From Sphingobacteriales bacterium (GTDB taxonomy: Bacteria > Bacteroidota > Bacteroidia > Sphingobacteriales > Sphingobacteriaceae), in assembly GCA_015655115.1 (NCBI GenBank), contig JAATFQ010000290.1, positions 1-64,000 of the forward strand: a stretch of DNA of 64,000 bases, written 5' to 3'. Under the pieces are notes generated by a model that did not search any database, was not told the DNA's origin, and saw only the letters and a list, made by a program, of their open reading frames with translations. A program made the translations under genes and the position numbers. Positions 37,480 through 48,170 of this stretch are shown here, piece by piece; positions within the stretch are counted from its first letter, which is position 1; the number at the start of each line of letters is the position of its first letter.

Positions 37480-39381
37480 TTATGTAGTAGCGTTCATGGT
37501 TTTTTGTAACCATTTGGTCAACATGAATAATATGGCTGAAGCAATACCGGCCATTACCACAAAGAGCATGAAGAAGTCATACAGATTTTTTATTTCATAA
37601 CCTACAAACGTAGGCTTTTTAGGATTGAGGTTATAAACTTCCATTGCGGCAGTTTTACTGTCGCCTTTAAGGATATACATCTCAGTTTGTTCAGCATTTG
37701 TGCCCAGTAGGAATTTACCTTCTTTTTCACCGGTAACACTTAATTTCTGTACCTCTTCGGCACTTAATTTTTTAGGTGAGATCCTGTTTATCTTATTGGT
37801 ATCTATTTTTATTTCCTGCGGAGCAGCGACTGTAGAAATTGAAACTAATGAATCTACGCCTTTATCAATTTTCACTGTATTCAGGCTCCACTGGCGGATA
37901 TCTTTTTTATCGTTATTTACTTCTTCCCAGTTCAGGGCTGTATTATTCACCAATATACCTGCAACTTTATAGTCAGCAATTTTGGATTCTTCTTCAGGAT
38001 ATTTAGAGCTCAGCTTACCGGCAAGGACATTTGCACCTGCATTAGCGAGGAACCACACAGCCATCAACAGCGATGAAAGTTTTAGTGGAGAAAGCTTATT
38101 TACAAGAGAAAGACCAATTGGTGAAAGGCAAAGCTCACCCCAGGTATGGAAAGCATACATCCCGATCAGGAAGATCATGCTTACTTTTATGCCGGCACCA
38201 ACATCCTTAACACCTGTAGCAATAACGAGGTAACCCACTGCCAGCAAGAACAGCCCCAAAGCCATTTTTGTTGGTGCTGATGGTTCTCTTTTGCCAAGCT
38301 TAAGCCATAGCCAGGCGATAATTGGTGCAAAAACGACAACGAATATGGAGTTCAGTGACTGGAAATAGCTTGCAGGAACAGTCCAGAAACCTAAATTCCG
38401 CTGTGTCTGCTCTTCCGCGAAGAAAGTTAATGAGGCACCAGCCTGTTCAAAAGCACTCCAGAAAAACATTACAAAAAATGCAAGAATGAAAATTACCAAT
38501 ATCTTCTTTTTCTCTACAGCAGATAAGGTTTTATCCGTAAAGATCATCACGGTGATACCAATTACTGCAATTAGTAGCAGATAACTCAGATAGCTGACCA
38601 TGGTAGCATCTACATATAACATGCCTACACATAGTGCTGAAAAGGCAAATAGACCGAGGTATACAAAAACAGGGGAGATATCAGCTTTCAGGCTCTCAGG
38701 TTTTAGCCCCAAAAGGTGACCGTCAGGATCGCGCACATATTTGTCTCTTAATTTTACGAACACCAAAACACCTAATAACATTGCTATCGATGCAGCAAGG
38801 AATCCCCACTTAAAATCTGCAGGATTACCCGTATCGCCGAAGCCGCCGCAAATCAGTGGTCCCAGTGCACCGCCAACATTTATACCCATGTAAAAAATGG
38901 TGTAAGCAGCATCTTTCCGCCGGTCGTTGGCCGGATAAAGCTGTCCTACCATTGATGAGATGTTCGGTTTAAAGAAACCATTACCGGAAATCATGAACCC
39001 CAGTCCTGTAAAAAACAGGAATGTAGACAATCCGGGAGCTGTTTGGTATAGTGAGGCACAGCCAAACAAAATTAACTCGCCGAGTGCCATCAGGATTCCT
39101 CCTGTAACTATCGATCTTCTGTTTCCCCAGTACCTGTCAGCGATAAAGCCTCCGATAAGTGGCGTCAGGTATACCAATCCGGTATAACTTCCATATAAAT
39201 TTGACGCAAAAGCTTTGTCAAACAATAAGGCCTTGGTCATAAAAAGTACCAAGATTGCGCGCATACCATAATAGTTGAAACGTTCCCACATTTCGGTAGC
39301 GAATAACACATATAATCCCTTTGGATGGCCCTTATCAGCAAAGTCTATTTGCTCAGGCTTAAGGATTTCAGATTGATCCAT
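37480..39381 (-). CDS. POT (proton-dependent oligopeptide) family MFS transporter
   Basis: GLYVLFATEMWERFNYYGMRAILVLFM; GGFIADRYWGNRRSIVTGG; YTIFYMGINVGGALGPLICG. Confidence 0.92.
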   Translation of the reverse strand: MDQSEILKPEQIDFADKGHPKGLYVLFATEMWERFNYYGMRAILVLFMTKALLFDKAFASNLYGSYTGLVYLTPLIGGFIADRYWGNRRSIVTGGILMALGELILFGCASLYQTAPGLSTFLFFTGLGFMISGNGFFKPNISSMVGQLYPANDRRKDAAYTIFYMGINVGGALGPLICGGFGDTGNPADFKWGFLAASIAMLLGVLVFVKLRDKYVRDPDGHLLGLKPESLKADISPVFVYLGLFAFSALCVGMLYVDATMVSYLSYLLLIAVIGITVMIFTDKTLSAVEKKKILVIFILAFFVMFFWSAFEQAGASLTFFAEEQTQRNLGFWTVPASYFQSLNSIFVVVFAPIIAWLWLKLGKREPSAPTKMALGLFLLAVGYLVIATGVKDVGAGIKVSMIFLIGMYAFHTWGELCLSPIGLSLVNKLSPLKLSSLLMAVWFLANAGANVLAGKLSSKYPEEESKIADYKVAGILVNNTALNWEEVNNDKKDIRQWSLNTVKIDKGVDSLVSISTVAAPQEIKIDTNKINRISPKKLSAEEVQKLSVTGEKEGKFLLGTNAEQTEMYILKGDSKTAAMEVYNLNPKKPTFVGYEIKNLYDFFMLFVVMAGIASAILFMLTKWLQKTMNATT

Positions 39382-39501
39382 AGTTTTTTATAATTTTATT
39401 GTTAGCTAATTTTATAAGTTTTGTTGTTTAATTAAAAGGTTGCAAATTAATTGTATTTTTTAGTATAAAATACAATATTGATCATATTGTTATTCGTTTT
39501 A

Positions 39502-41163
39502 TCACTTTATTCCTTTCTCTTTCATAATTCCATTCAACCATCTTAGCAGAAGAAACGCAATAATGGCCGAAAATAGCAAAAGACAGAAGTTTACCCAGAA
39601 GAAATTAGCTTTATTTTCATATGTATCCCATAATGTCGCTAATACCCCTGAAAGTTTATTCCCAATGGACGTTGCTAAAAACCAGCCGCCCATCATTAGT
39701 GAAGTGATGCGTGTGGGACTTAATTTAGATACGAGAGAAAGCCCCATCGGGCTTAAAAATAGTTCACCGATGGTGATGATGCCATAACTGGCCGCCAGCC
39801 ATAAGACGGATACTTTTTCTGTGCCATTGCCACCAGAATATACTGCACCAATCATTACCAGTACCGACAGTGCCGAAATCAGCAGGCCGAAGGCAATTTT
39901 TGTAGCTGTAGAGGGCTCCCGGTTTCGTTTGCGCAGCCAGGTGAAAAAGACGACAACCAATGGTGTAAGGAGAATAACCCATGCCGGATTAATAGACTGG
40001 CTCAGGTTTGTGGCCCATACTTCTATATTTGTCCCTTCTGCAGGCATTTGTCTGGCGGGTATATTTCTGAAATAAACAGGATAGTTATATTCTTTAACAA
40101 CAACACCATCTTTTTTTTGCAGGCGGAAGGCTTGATCATAGAGCGCCACAGAATCCTTCTCCACCTTAAGGTTCTGCGATAAGCTTAATTTTGCAAAAGT
40201 CTTCTCCGCAATAGGATTCTGCAAATGCCTGTCCGTATAGCGGTCAGCCCAGGTAGTTAAAGCAGTACCATTTTGTTTAAAAACAGCCCAGAATAAGATG
40301 ACTACGGCAAAAATGGTGAGCAGCGCAGCAATAGGTCTTTTATCCTCTTTATCTGCCTTTGCCAATAATGAGCCATAGAAATAGATCACTGGCAGGCATG
40401 CAAAAATAAAAGCATCAGTAGAAGGAGAGCCCACAAGCGGGTGGCCGAGCAGCCTGGCGGGCAATACCCATCCAATTACGCCTGCAATAACAGAAGGAAC
40501 CAGAATAACCAATACAATTTTAAGAAAGGACATATCCCCGTCTTTAATTCCCTTTTTTACATCAAACGCCCGGTAATGCTTCATGCCGCTGATAAAAATA
40601 GCCACACCAATAAACATGCCTATACCAGCAGCTAAAAAAGCATATCCCCAGCCGAGTAATATATACAGAATAGCCCCGAAAAAGTTACAGATAAAAGCAC
40701 CCACATTGATGCCCATATAGAATATATTATACCCTTCGTCTTTTTGATCCAGGTATTCGGGAGTTGAATAAATATTGCCGAGGAGCGTAGAAATATTGGG
40801 TTTAAAAAAGCCATTGCCTAAAATCACAAGCGTCATGGAAAGGTAGAGCACAGGAAGACTATGGATAGCCATCATACAGTAACCTACGCCCATCATCAGT
40901 CCGCCGATAATAATCGATCTCGCATAGCCGAAGTATCTGTCGGCGATCAGGCCGCCTAAAAAAGGAGTAAGGAACACAAGAGCAATGAAAGTACCATATA
41001 GGTCGGCCGATTCAGCCTCAGTCATAGAGAACCCTGCTTTTACATCTTTTAAATAGAGCGTAAAAATCCCTATCATTAAATAGTATCCGAAACGCTCCCA
41101 CATTTCAGATAGAAAAAGAAAAGTTAATCCTTTTGGATGCTTAACCCTGGCGGTTCCTGTCAT
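39502..41163 (-). CDS. POT family MFS transporter, second copy
   Basis: GLTFLFLSEMWERFGYYLMIGIFTLYL; GGLIADRYFGYARSIIIGG; YNIFYMGINVGAFICNFFG. Confidence 0.92.
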   Translation of the reverse strand: MTGTARVKHPKGLTFLFLSEMWERFGYYLMIGIFTLYLKDVKAGFSMTEAESADLYGTFIALVFLTPFLGGLIADRYFGYARSIIIGGLMMGVGYCMMAIHSLPVLYLSMTLVILGNGFFKPNISTLLGNIYSTPEYLDQKDEGYNIFYMGINVGAFICNFFGAILYILLGWGYAFLAAGIGMFIGVAIFISGMKHYRAFDVKKGIKDGDMSFLKIVLVILVPSVIAGVIGWVLPARLLGHPLVGSPSTDAFIFACLPVIYFYGSLLAKADKEDKRPIAALLTIFAVVILFWAVFKQNGTALTTWADRYTDRHLQNPIAEKTFAKLSLSQNLKVEKDSVALYDQAFRLQKKDGVVVKEYNYPVYFRNIPARQMPAEGTNIEVWATNLSQSINPAWVILLTPLVVVFFTWLRKRNREPSTATKIAFGLLISALSVLVMIGAVYSGGNGTEKVSVLWLAASYGIITIGELFLSPMGLSLVSKLSPTRITSLMMGGWFLATSIGNKLSGVLATLWDTYENKANFFWVNFCLLLFSAIIAFLLLRWLNGIMKEKGIK

Positions 41164-41266
41164 TAATTATATATCAGTTGTGTGTTTACAAGATAATGCA
41201 GGTCGCAATATAGGCACATACGCGCATACTAACAAATTATAAAGGCAGAACAAAGGCTAATGTACA

Positions 41267-42190
41267 TTAGAATTTCCTGACAACCGGAGGGTTTTTCATC
41301 TTTGGGTCTACATAAAAATCGTCAAGATCTGTAGGATCGTTTTTTACTTCTATATTTTCCATCAATTTAAGCTTACCACTCACTAAACGGTACCCGTCGA
41401 AGCTGGAATCCGATGCATAATACTCGAAGTTCCCTTCCATATTAGGGTCAAAAGGGGCAAGGTGGTCAAAAACGATCATGTTTTCGTTCTTATCCATGCG
41501 TAGCGTCATAGAATTGAGCTTATTATATTCAAATACGATTCTGTTTTTTGTTGAAACACCGGCGGCTGTGAGAAACACCGGCTTCCCGAATTGTGCCACT
41601 TCATTATCAAAAGATAAAATCTCGATTACTTTTTTGGAAGTTTTAATTGTATTGCCTTTCCAGCCTAACAGAGCATAACATGTTTTACTACCAGGAGATA
41701 TAATGGGCACAATCTCATAATAGCGGGCGCCATACCATTTTTTATTAGTCGTAATCTCATTATCGTCAGTTATTGCTGCCGTACCGTCAATCAGAGGGAG
41801 CAGCTTTAACTGCCCATCCTGCGTTGCCATTTGTATCGTTCCAAAAAAGCGGTAAGTACCTTCATCAGTGGGTACATACCAGGAGAAAATGCGGAATGTA
41901 TTATCCGGTGATTTTACAATAGAAATAGTCCTGAGCGAGTCGAACCCATAATTAAAAGAACCTTTAGTTTTTAAAGCGCCGACCAGCGTCTTAATGAACT
42001 TTGCATTTTCGTTAAAGCGTTGCAGGTTATTGGCAGAGCCAAACAATTTTGTTGCAGTCGAAATCAGAGAATCCTGATCTTTTGCTAAAATAGCAGCAGT
42101 AGCTGAACGGACATGCTGCTGTGCACTTGCACGGGCAAGCACACAGCAGAGTATTAAAGAAATCATAAAGCAGCCAAAAGCTTTCTTCAT
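41267..42190 (-). CDS. Secreted protein of unknown function
   Basis: N-terminal signal peptide (SLILCCVLARASAQQ), 307 aa, intact frame. Confidence 0.7.
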   Translation of the reverse strand: MKKAFGCFMISLILCCVLARASAQQHVRSATAAILAKDQDSLISTATKLFGSANNLQRFNENAKFIKTLVGALKTKGSFNYGFDSLRTISIVKSPDNTFRIFSWYVPTDEGTYRFFGTIQMATQDGQLKLLPLIDGTAAITDDNEITTNKKWYGARYYEIVPIISPGSKTCYALLGWKGNTIKTSKKVIEILSFDNEVAQFGKPVFLTAAGVSTKNRIVFEYNKLNSMTLRMDKNENMIVFDHLAPFDPNMEGNFEYYASDSSFDGYRLVSGKLKLMENIEVKNDPTDLDDFYVDPKMKNPPVVRKF

Positions 42191-43369
42191 TTAATTAAGT
42201 TTTTCTATCACCAGCGCACTTGCGCCCCCTCCGCCATTGCAGATACCTGCAACACCAATTTTGCCGTCATTCTGTTGCAGTACAGACAACAGGGTGACAA
42301 CAATTCTTGCTCCTGAAGAGCCAAGAGCATGCCCTAATGCCACGGCACCACCATTAACATTCACTGTATCTTCAGAAAGGCCTAATTTCCGATTATTTGC
42401 AATAGAAACAACAGCAAAAGCTTCATTAATTTCAAAAAAGTCTACCTCCTCAACCGTTTTACCGGCTCTTTTCAATGCAAGAGGAATAGCCTTCGCAGGA
42501 GCAGTAGTAAACCATTCAGGTGCCTGCTGTGCGTCCGCATACCCGGTAATCCTTGCCAATGCTGTCAATCCCAGTTCTTTGGCTTTATCTGCGCTCATCA
42601 GTACCAGGGCTGCTGCGCCGTCATTCAGCGTAGATGCATTTGCGGCAGTTACCGTTCCATCTTTTGCAAAAACAGGCTTCAGTGCGGGTATTTTATCGAA
42701 ATTAACGGAAAAAGGTTCATCATCCTGTGTAACCAGGGTTGTGCCCCCTTTACGGTCTTTGATCTCTACAGCAACGATCTCCTTGTTGAATTTTCCCGTT
42801 TCCTGAGCCGATTGTGCCCGTTTATAAGAGCTGATGGTGTAGGCGTCCTGGTCAGCGCGACTGATTTCGCAGGTGCTGGCACATAATTCTGCTGCCGAGC
42901 CCATGTGGTAATCGTTGTAGACATCCCAAAGTCCGTCCTTCAAAATACCGTCAGTCAGCTGTCCGTGGCCCAGTCTGTATCCCGTTCTGGCTTTATCCAG
43001 GTAAAAAGGAACATTGCTCATACTTTCCATGCCACCCGCAACAACGATATCATTTTCGCCGAGTGCTATACTTTGGGCGGCGATCATAATTGCTTTCATG
43101 CCCGAGGCACATACTTTATTGATGGTTGTACCCGGTATATCCGGCAAGCCGGCAAATTTTGCGGCTTGCGTAGCTGGAGCCTGGCCGAGGCCGGCAGACA
43201 GCACATTGCCCATAAATACTTCCTGAATATCAGCAGGCTGAATACCTGCTTTTTCTATAGCTCCTTTAATTGCGGCGCCACCCAGCTGTGTTGCTGATAA
43301 ACCTGATAGCGATCCGCCGAAACTTCCTATAGGCGTTCGTACAGCAGATACAATAACTACTTCTCTCAT
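42191..43369 (-). CDS. Acetyl-CoA C-acyltransferase (thiolase)
   Basis: VCASGMKAIMIAAQSIALGENDIVVAGGMESMSNVPF; NVNGGAVALGHALGSSGARIVVTLL. Confidence 0.95.
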   Translation of the reverse strand: MREVVIVSAVRTPIGSFGGSLSGLSATQLGGAAIKGAIEKAGIQPADIQEVFMGNVLSAGLGQAPATQAAKFAGLPDIPGTTINKVCASGMKAIMIAAQSIALGENDIVVAGGMESMSNVPFYLDKARTGYRLGHGQLTDGILKDGLWDVYNDYHMGSAAELCASTCEISRADQDAYTISSYKRAQSAQETGKFNKEIVAVEIKDRKGGTTLVTQDDEPFSVNFDKIPALKPVFAKDGTVTAANASTLNDGAAALVLMSADKAKELGLTALARITGYADAQQAPEWFTTAPAKAIPLALKRAGKTVEEVDFFEINEAFAVVSIANNRKLGLSEDTVNVNGGAVALGHALGSSGARIVVTLLSVLQQNDGKIGVAGICNGGGGASALVIEKLN

Positions 43370-43409
43370 TTGTTTCTATAATATTTGGTTAATGGCAAAG
43401 CTAGTAATT

Positions 43410-43604
43410 TTAAATTTGCTCATCATCATCTTTTTTAAGAGACCTGGCAGAAGAAGCCCTTTTCCGGGCTTTCATAGCAGTATGTAAAATAAACTCTATC
43501 TGCCCATTAGTGCTGCGGAATTCATCCGCGGCCCAGTGTTCCAGTTCTTTCAGGAGCTGAGGGTTAATTCTCAGGGCAAATGGTTTTTTCTCGTTATCAG
43601 ACAT
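43410..43604 (-). CDS. Arc-like ribbon-helix-helix protein
   Basis: KPFALRINPQLLKELEHWAADEFRSTNGQIEFILHTAMK. Confidence 0.8.
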   Translation of the reverse strand: MSDNEKKPFALRINPQLLKELEHWAADEFRSTNGQIEFILHTAMKARKRASSARSLKKDDDEQI

Positions 43605-43620
43605 CGCTGTTCTTAAATTT

Positions 43621-44478
43621 TTAGCTATATATAGTTCCTGTATTTACCACAGGCTGTACATTACGGTCGCCACATAGCACAACCAATAAATTGCTGACCA
43701 TTGCCGCTTTCCGTTCTTCGTCCAGTTCCACGATGTTTTTCGCCGACAGCCTTTCCAGTGCCATCTCTACCATGCCCACGGCACCTTCAACAATCAGTTT
43801 ACGTGCAGCGATCACCGCTGTAGCCTGCTGGCGCTGCAGCATGGCACTGGCAATTTCCTGCGCATAGGCGAGGTGTGAGATCCTGGCTTCAAGAACCTCT
43901 ATACCCGCTCTGGAAAGGCGCTCGCGCAATTCAGTTTCCAGCAGAGAGCTTACCTTCTCAGCTCCATCTTTTAAGGTGATAGTAGCCTCCTCATCCTCAA
44001 AATTGTCATATGGAAATATATTGGCCAGGTGGCGCACTGCGGCTTCGCTCTGGATAGTTACATATTGAAGATAATCTTCTACGGCAAACATAGCCTTGGC
44101 AGTTTCCTCAATCTGCCATACTACCACAGCGGCGATCTCTATCGGATTTCCCAGCTTATCATTGACCTTAATCTGGTGCCCGTTAAGGTTACGTGCTTTA
44201 AGTGAAACCTTTTTCTTGGTGGTGAGCGGGTTCACCCAGAAAAACCCGTCTGTTTTTACGGTACCTACATATTTACCGAAAAGCGTCAGCACTTTAGCCT
44301 CGTTGGGATTATTGATAATCAGCCCTGGAGCAAGTAAGACCAAATTCAGTACAAGCACAGGAGCTCCGACAGAAGGATAACCCATAGCAAAGCATAAAGC
44401 GCTGGCCCCAAGCAGCAAAAGAAACAGTACAAAGGCTAAATAACCAGATGGTGGAGTAATGATTTTTTCCTGATACAT
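43621..44478 (-). CDS. SPFH (prohibitin/stomatin) domain protein
   Basis: [90 protein letters not shown]. Confidence 0.88.
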   Translation of the reverse strand: MYQEKIITPPSGYLAFVLFLLLLGASALCFAMGYPSVGAPVLVLNLVLLAPGLIINNPNEAKVLTLFGKYVGTVKTDGFFWVNPLTTKKKVSLKARNLNGHQIKVNDKLGNPIEIAAVVVWQIEETAKAMFAVEDYLQYVTIQSEAAVRHLANIFPYDNFEDEEATITLKDGAEKVSSLLETELRERLSRAGIEVLEARISHLAYAQEIASAMLQRQQATAVIAARKLIVEGAVGMVEMALERLSAKNIVELDEERKAAMVSNLLVVLCGDRNVQPVVNTGTIYS

Positions 44479-44604
44479 AATGATATTGTTTTGATATCAT
44501 AAAGTAAAGGATAATTATCTAATAATCAAAGCAAAAATATAAATTCAGAATGCGGGTTATGCATTAATCTCCCAAAAGATATATCAGGCTTTTTCATGCA
44601 TTTT

Positions 44605-45378
44605 TTACAAAAGGTAAACCTTCAATATCTCATTTATCTGTGTTCCCCAGCCTTTGAAAACGGAAGTAAGTGTATCAATTAATCCTTTTCTATCTACCGT
44701 TTTTCCTTTAACAGGCGGTACAATCAGGGTACTGGCAACAGGCTTATCGGTTACCGTTTTCGCAAACCAGGTAACGTTTTCATGAGGTAAAGCCACACCA
44801 AGGATCATTCCTGGCAAGCCGCTGAACGACTCCGGGCCACCGCTGACAGGGATTTCATCTGCATAAAATGCAACTACATAAATAGAGTCCAGCACTAATG
44901 CATTGGCCCTGCGGCAGGAGTAACCTGCTATCTCCCGCGTTTCATCTGTAATTTTCCAGTTGATTGTCCTGGTACTATCCCTAACAAGGAACTGTTCATC
45001 ATATACTTTCTTTTGTGAGACCTGTACATGATTCGCTAAATCCATGTAAACCGTATTGATCTGGCTTACCGAGGGTTCATCTCCGATGAATTGAATAGGA
45101 GGAGTAGTGTCCTCACCAGGCTTAAATAAAGTCTTTGATTTCGAGAAATAAAGTTCGCTTTTAGACTTTTTAAACTGAACGCCTGTTTTTTTGATTTCAT
45201 CGAAGATCTTAGTCATCCAGACGTTTTGAGATTTAGCTGCCCTTTTGCCAAAAATTGCATAGATATTGGTGCTCCTTTCAAATTCAATCACCCCTTCGGT
45301 GATAAACCTTTTGTTTTGTGCCAGTACATTTATACTGCAGAGCAGCAGGCAGATGAATATTTTAAATGATCTGTTCAT
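44605..45378 (-). CDS. GLPGLI family protein
   Basis: GPESFSGLPGMILGVALPHENVTWFAKTV. Confidence 0.9.
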   Translation of the reverse strand: MNRSFKIFICLLLCSINVLAQNKRFITEGVIEFERSTNIYAIFGKRAAKSQNVWMTKIFDEIKKTGVQFKKSKSELYFSKSKTLFKPGEDTTPPIQFIGDEPSVSQINTVYMDLANHVQVSQKKVYDEQFLVRDSTRTINWKITDETREIAGYSCRRANALVLDSIYVVAFYADEIPVSGGPESFSGLPGMILGVALPHENVTWFAKTVTDKPVASTLIVPPVKGKTVDRKGLIDTLTSVFKGWGTQINEILKVYLL

Positions 45379-45383
45379 AGTCT

Positions 45384-48170
45384 TTATTTTTTTGCAGTAT
45401 CGCCGCCCATTTTATTGAAATCCCAGATGATAGAAGCCATAAAATATCTTTTGATAGTTGTATAGCTGTTTTGAATGATCATATTGTTATAAGCATTGCG
45501 CTCGAAACCTTTGTTCTGATTCAGCAGGTCATTTACAGAAAGCGATAATTTCAGTCCTTCCGATTTGAGGAACTTCTTGTTAACCCTTGCATTCCAGAGC
45601 AGGCGTTTGAAGTCTGAATTAAAGGATTGTGTTTTTGCCCTGTATTCGTAATTTGCATCTGTGGCTATTTCTATTTTGAAAGGCAGATACAGTCCGACAG
45701 AAGCATTACTGTTCAGTCCCCAGCCATTATCATTGATGTCTTTTTGCAAGGATGTCTCATTAGTTTTATAAGTGGGGCCGAAACTAATCCTGCCTTCATA
45801 TTTTTTCTCTTTATATTTTAAAAAATAGATGTTTCCAATATAGCTGCTGGAGGTTGATTTGTTCAGGCTGCCGTTAATATAACTGTAAGAGGTATTTCCA
45901 TTTGAATTTACACTCAGCCCTGTACTCATATCCAGCGACTTGATCTTCCAGTTTAAGTCTACATAGAAATAATAATTAGTTGGTTTTTTACCGTTAAGAT
46001 TGATAGACTGATAAATGCTTTTTCCGGCAGTATCAGTCATAGTATTACTTACTATTGCTTGTCCGGTAAAACCGTACGACCCACCGATCCACATGCTGTG
46101 GCCGCTGATCACCTTATATGAATTATAATTTAATGAAATGCGGTTATCAAAAGAAGGTTTTAAGTTCGGGTTGCCGAGAGAGATATTCAGCGGATCAGTA
46201 TTGATCCTGACCGGGTTAATCTGATCTATAGAAGGCTGAGAGGTATTCCCATTGTAATCAATCCTGACCCACTTATATTGTGAAAACTTGTAATTGAAAC
46301 TCGCCTGCGGGTTCCAGTTGGTAAAGTTTCTTTTGAAACCTGTATTTCTATAGCTATTCAATTGTTCAAAGCGGACCGTCGAGATTTTGGTGCCGAATCT
46401 CACAGTGGATTTGTTTTTGATAAAGTTCAGTATTGCTCCGCCCTGATTAGCCAGTTGATCAAGCTTATAGTTATTGCTGTACAGGGTATCCAGTAGCGTA
46501 TAACCGCCGGCATCAGATTGATTGAAGGATTTCCTGTCGGCCTTGTTGCTGCTGGTCATTATCCCATAGTTCAGGATAAGCGATAACGATTTTGAAAGCG
46601 GTTCCGTATAAGCCAGGTTGGCATTGAATGAAGCGCTTCTGATCTCGCTGGTTTTGTATTGGTTAATCAGGCTGTCTCTTGTGTTGCCGTCATCATAATA
46701 TGTGGTTGTTGATTTCAGAAAGCCATCACTACTGCTTCTGTTATTAGATCCATTGGCGCTCACAGATAATGTCCGTCCCTTCTTTTTTAATTTCTTTGAA
46801 CAGAACAGCTTAACATTGAATTGTTTATCATGACTGTCATTTGATAGCTCTCTTGTGTTTTCATTCAGGAGCACAGAATTGTCTCTTAAAGTCCTGCTGC
46901 GGTAGTTGCTGTTTGTTTCACTGTTTTTAATTGTGCCGTCTGCGGAGATCTTAAGGTTGGCAGTAGAATCCAGCTTAATCTGGTAAACGGCATCCAGTTT
47001 TTGCCTGAACATATAATTGTCGAAATCTTCATCCGAAGAACTATTGATAATTCCCGAAGGCAGATTATTCTGGCTCAGATTGTTTCTTGTACCCTCTACG
47101 TTAATGGAGCCAATTTTATAATTGGCATTGACAGATTCCTTATCGCTATTCCATTTTGCGTCATAATGCAGCGCTCCGTTTCTGGTAACTGGTAATCCTG
47201 CGCCATCATAATTCCCATTATAGGAATCAAGTCCATCGTTATCATTTGTATTTACAATAAAGGCCACACCATCACTAAACTCTATGTCACCTGCAGAGCC
47301 ATACTTGCTATTATCCTCCCATCCCAGTCCCACTTTTCCTGTATTAGCGAGAGTGCCATAGGCAGAAAATTTCTTTTTGCCTTTAAAGGCATTGAACATT
47401 GCCTGTCCCTGGTAATAACCGTCAGTAGCTTTACCGCCGTCAATTTTACCGAAATAGCCATTCTTTTTATCTTCTTTAAGCGTTATATTAATGGTTTTTT
47501 CCTTTTTTCCATCATCGATACCCGTAAATGCAGCCTGATCGCTTTTTTTGTCAAACAGCTGTACTTTATCAACCATGTCTCCTCTGATATTTTTTGTGAC
47601 CAGGGTAGGGTCGTCTCCAAAGAACTCTTCACCGTCAACCAAAACCTTGCTGACAGTTTTTCCCTGGGCTGTAATCTTTCCATCTTTGTCTACCTGTATT
47701 CCCGGCAGCTGTTTCAGCAGGTCTTCTACTTTAGAATTCGGCTCTATATGGTAAGCGCTGGCATTGTACTCTGTGGTATCCCCTTTGATTTTTATTGCCA
47801 CTGCTGTACCTTTTATAATCACATTGGCGAGCAGCGTAGCCTTAAGCATTAATTTGATATGACCAAAATCTTTGCTTTTTTGACTGCTATCCAATTTAAA
47901 AGGCTCTACATAGTCCGCATAACCAGGGTAGGTTACAAGCAGTATAAAATTTCCAGGCTTAAGCCCGGTTAAGCTGAAGGCTCCGTTTTCATTAACACGG
48001 GTAAATTTAACCAGGGTGGAATCTTTGGCATGAAGCACGGTGATGGTCGTATTTACCAAATGCCGGTTTGTGGTAGTGTCGCTGACTACACCTTTAACAG
48101 CGGGTATCTGTGCGTGCAGACTGACAGGAAGGAGGTATAAAAACAATGCGGTTAGGAGGAATGCTTTCAT
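45384..48170 (-). CDS. Outer membrane beta-barrel protein with carboxypeptidase-like regulatory domain (TonB-dependent-receptor-like)
   Basis: N-terminal VKGVVSDTTTNRHLVNTTITVLHAKDSTLVKFTRVNENGAFSLTGLKPGNF; plug-like VEDLLKQLPGIQVDKDGKITAQGKTVSKVLVDGEEFFGDDP. Confidence 0.88.
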   Translation of the reverse strand: MKAFLLTALFLYLLPVSLHAQIPAVKGVVSDTTTNRHLVNTTITVLHAKDSTLVKFTRVNENGAFSLTGLKPGNFILLVTYPGYADYVEPFKLDSSQKSKDFGHIKLMLKATLLANVIIKGTAVAIKIKGDTTEYNASAYHIEPNSKVEDLLKQLPGIQVDKDGKITAQGKTVSKVLVDGEEFFGDDPTLVTKNIRGDMVDKVQLFDKKSDQAAFTGIDDGKKEKTINITLKEDKKNGYFGKIDGGKATDGYYQGQAMFNAFKGKKKFSAYGTLANTGKVGLGWEDNSKYGSAGDIEFSDGVAFIVNTNDNDGLDSYNGNYDGAGLPVTRNGALHYDAKWNSDKESVNANYKIGSINVEGTRNNLSQNNLPSGIINSSSDEDFDNYMFRQKLDAVYQIKLDSTANLKISADGTIKNSETNSNYRSRTLRDNSVLLNENTRELSNDSHDKQFNVKLFCSKKLKKKGRTLSVSANGSNNRSSSDGFLKSTTTYYDDGNTRDSLINQYKTSEIRSASFNANLAYTEPLSKSLSLILNYGIMTSSNKADRKSFNQSDAGGYTLLDTLYSNNYKLDQLANQGGAILNFIKNKSTVRFGTKISTVRFEQLNSYRNTGFKRNFTNWNPQASFNYKFSQYKWVRIDYNGNTSQPSIDQINPVRINTDPLNISLGNPNLKPSFDNRISLNYNSYKVISGHSMWIGGSYGFTGQAIVSNTMTDTAGKSIYQSINLNGKKPTNYYFYVDLNWKIKSLDMSTGLSVNSNGNTSYSYINGSLNKSTSSSYIGNIYFLKYKEKKYEGRISFGPTYKTNETSLQKDINDNGWGLNSNASVGLYLPFKIEIATDANYEYRAKTQSFNSDFKRLLWNARVNKKFLKSEGLKLSLSVNDLLNQNKGFERNAYNNMIIQNSYTTIKRYFMASIIWDFNKMGGDTAKK

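Noticed and set aside
42237-42806. 189-aa ORF on plus strand inside thiolase
   Set aside because: Shadow ORF antisense to strongly conserved thiolase coding sequence.
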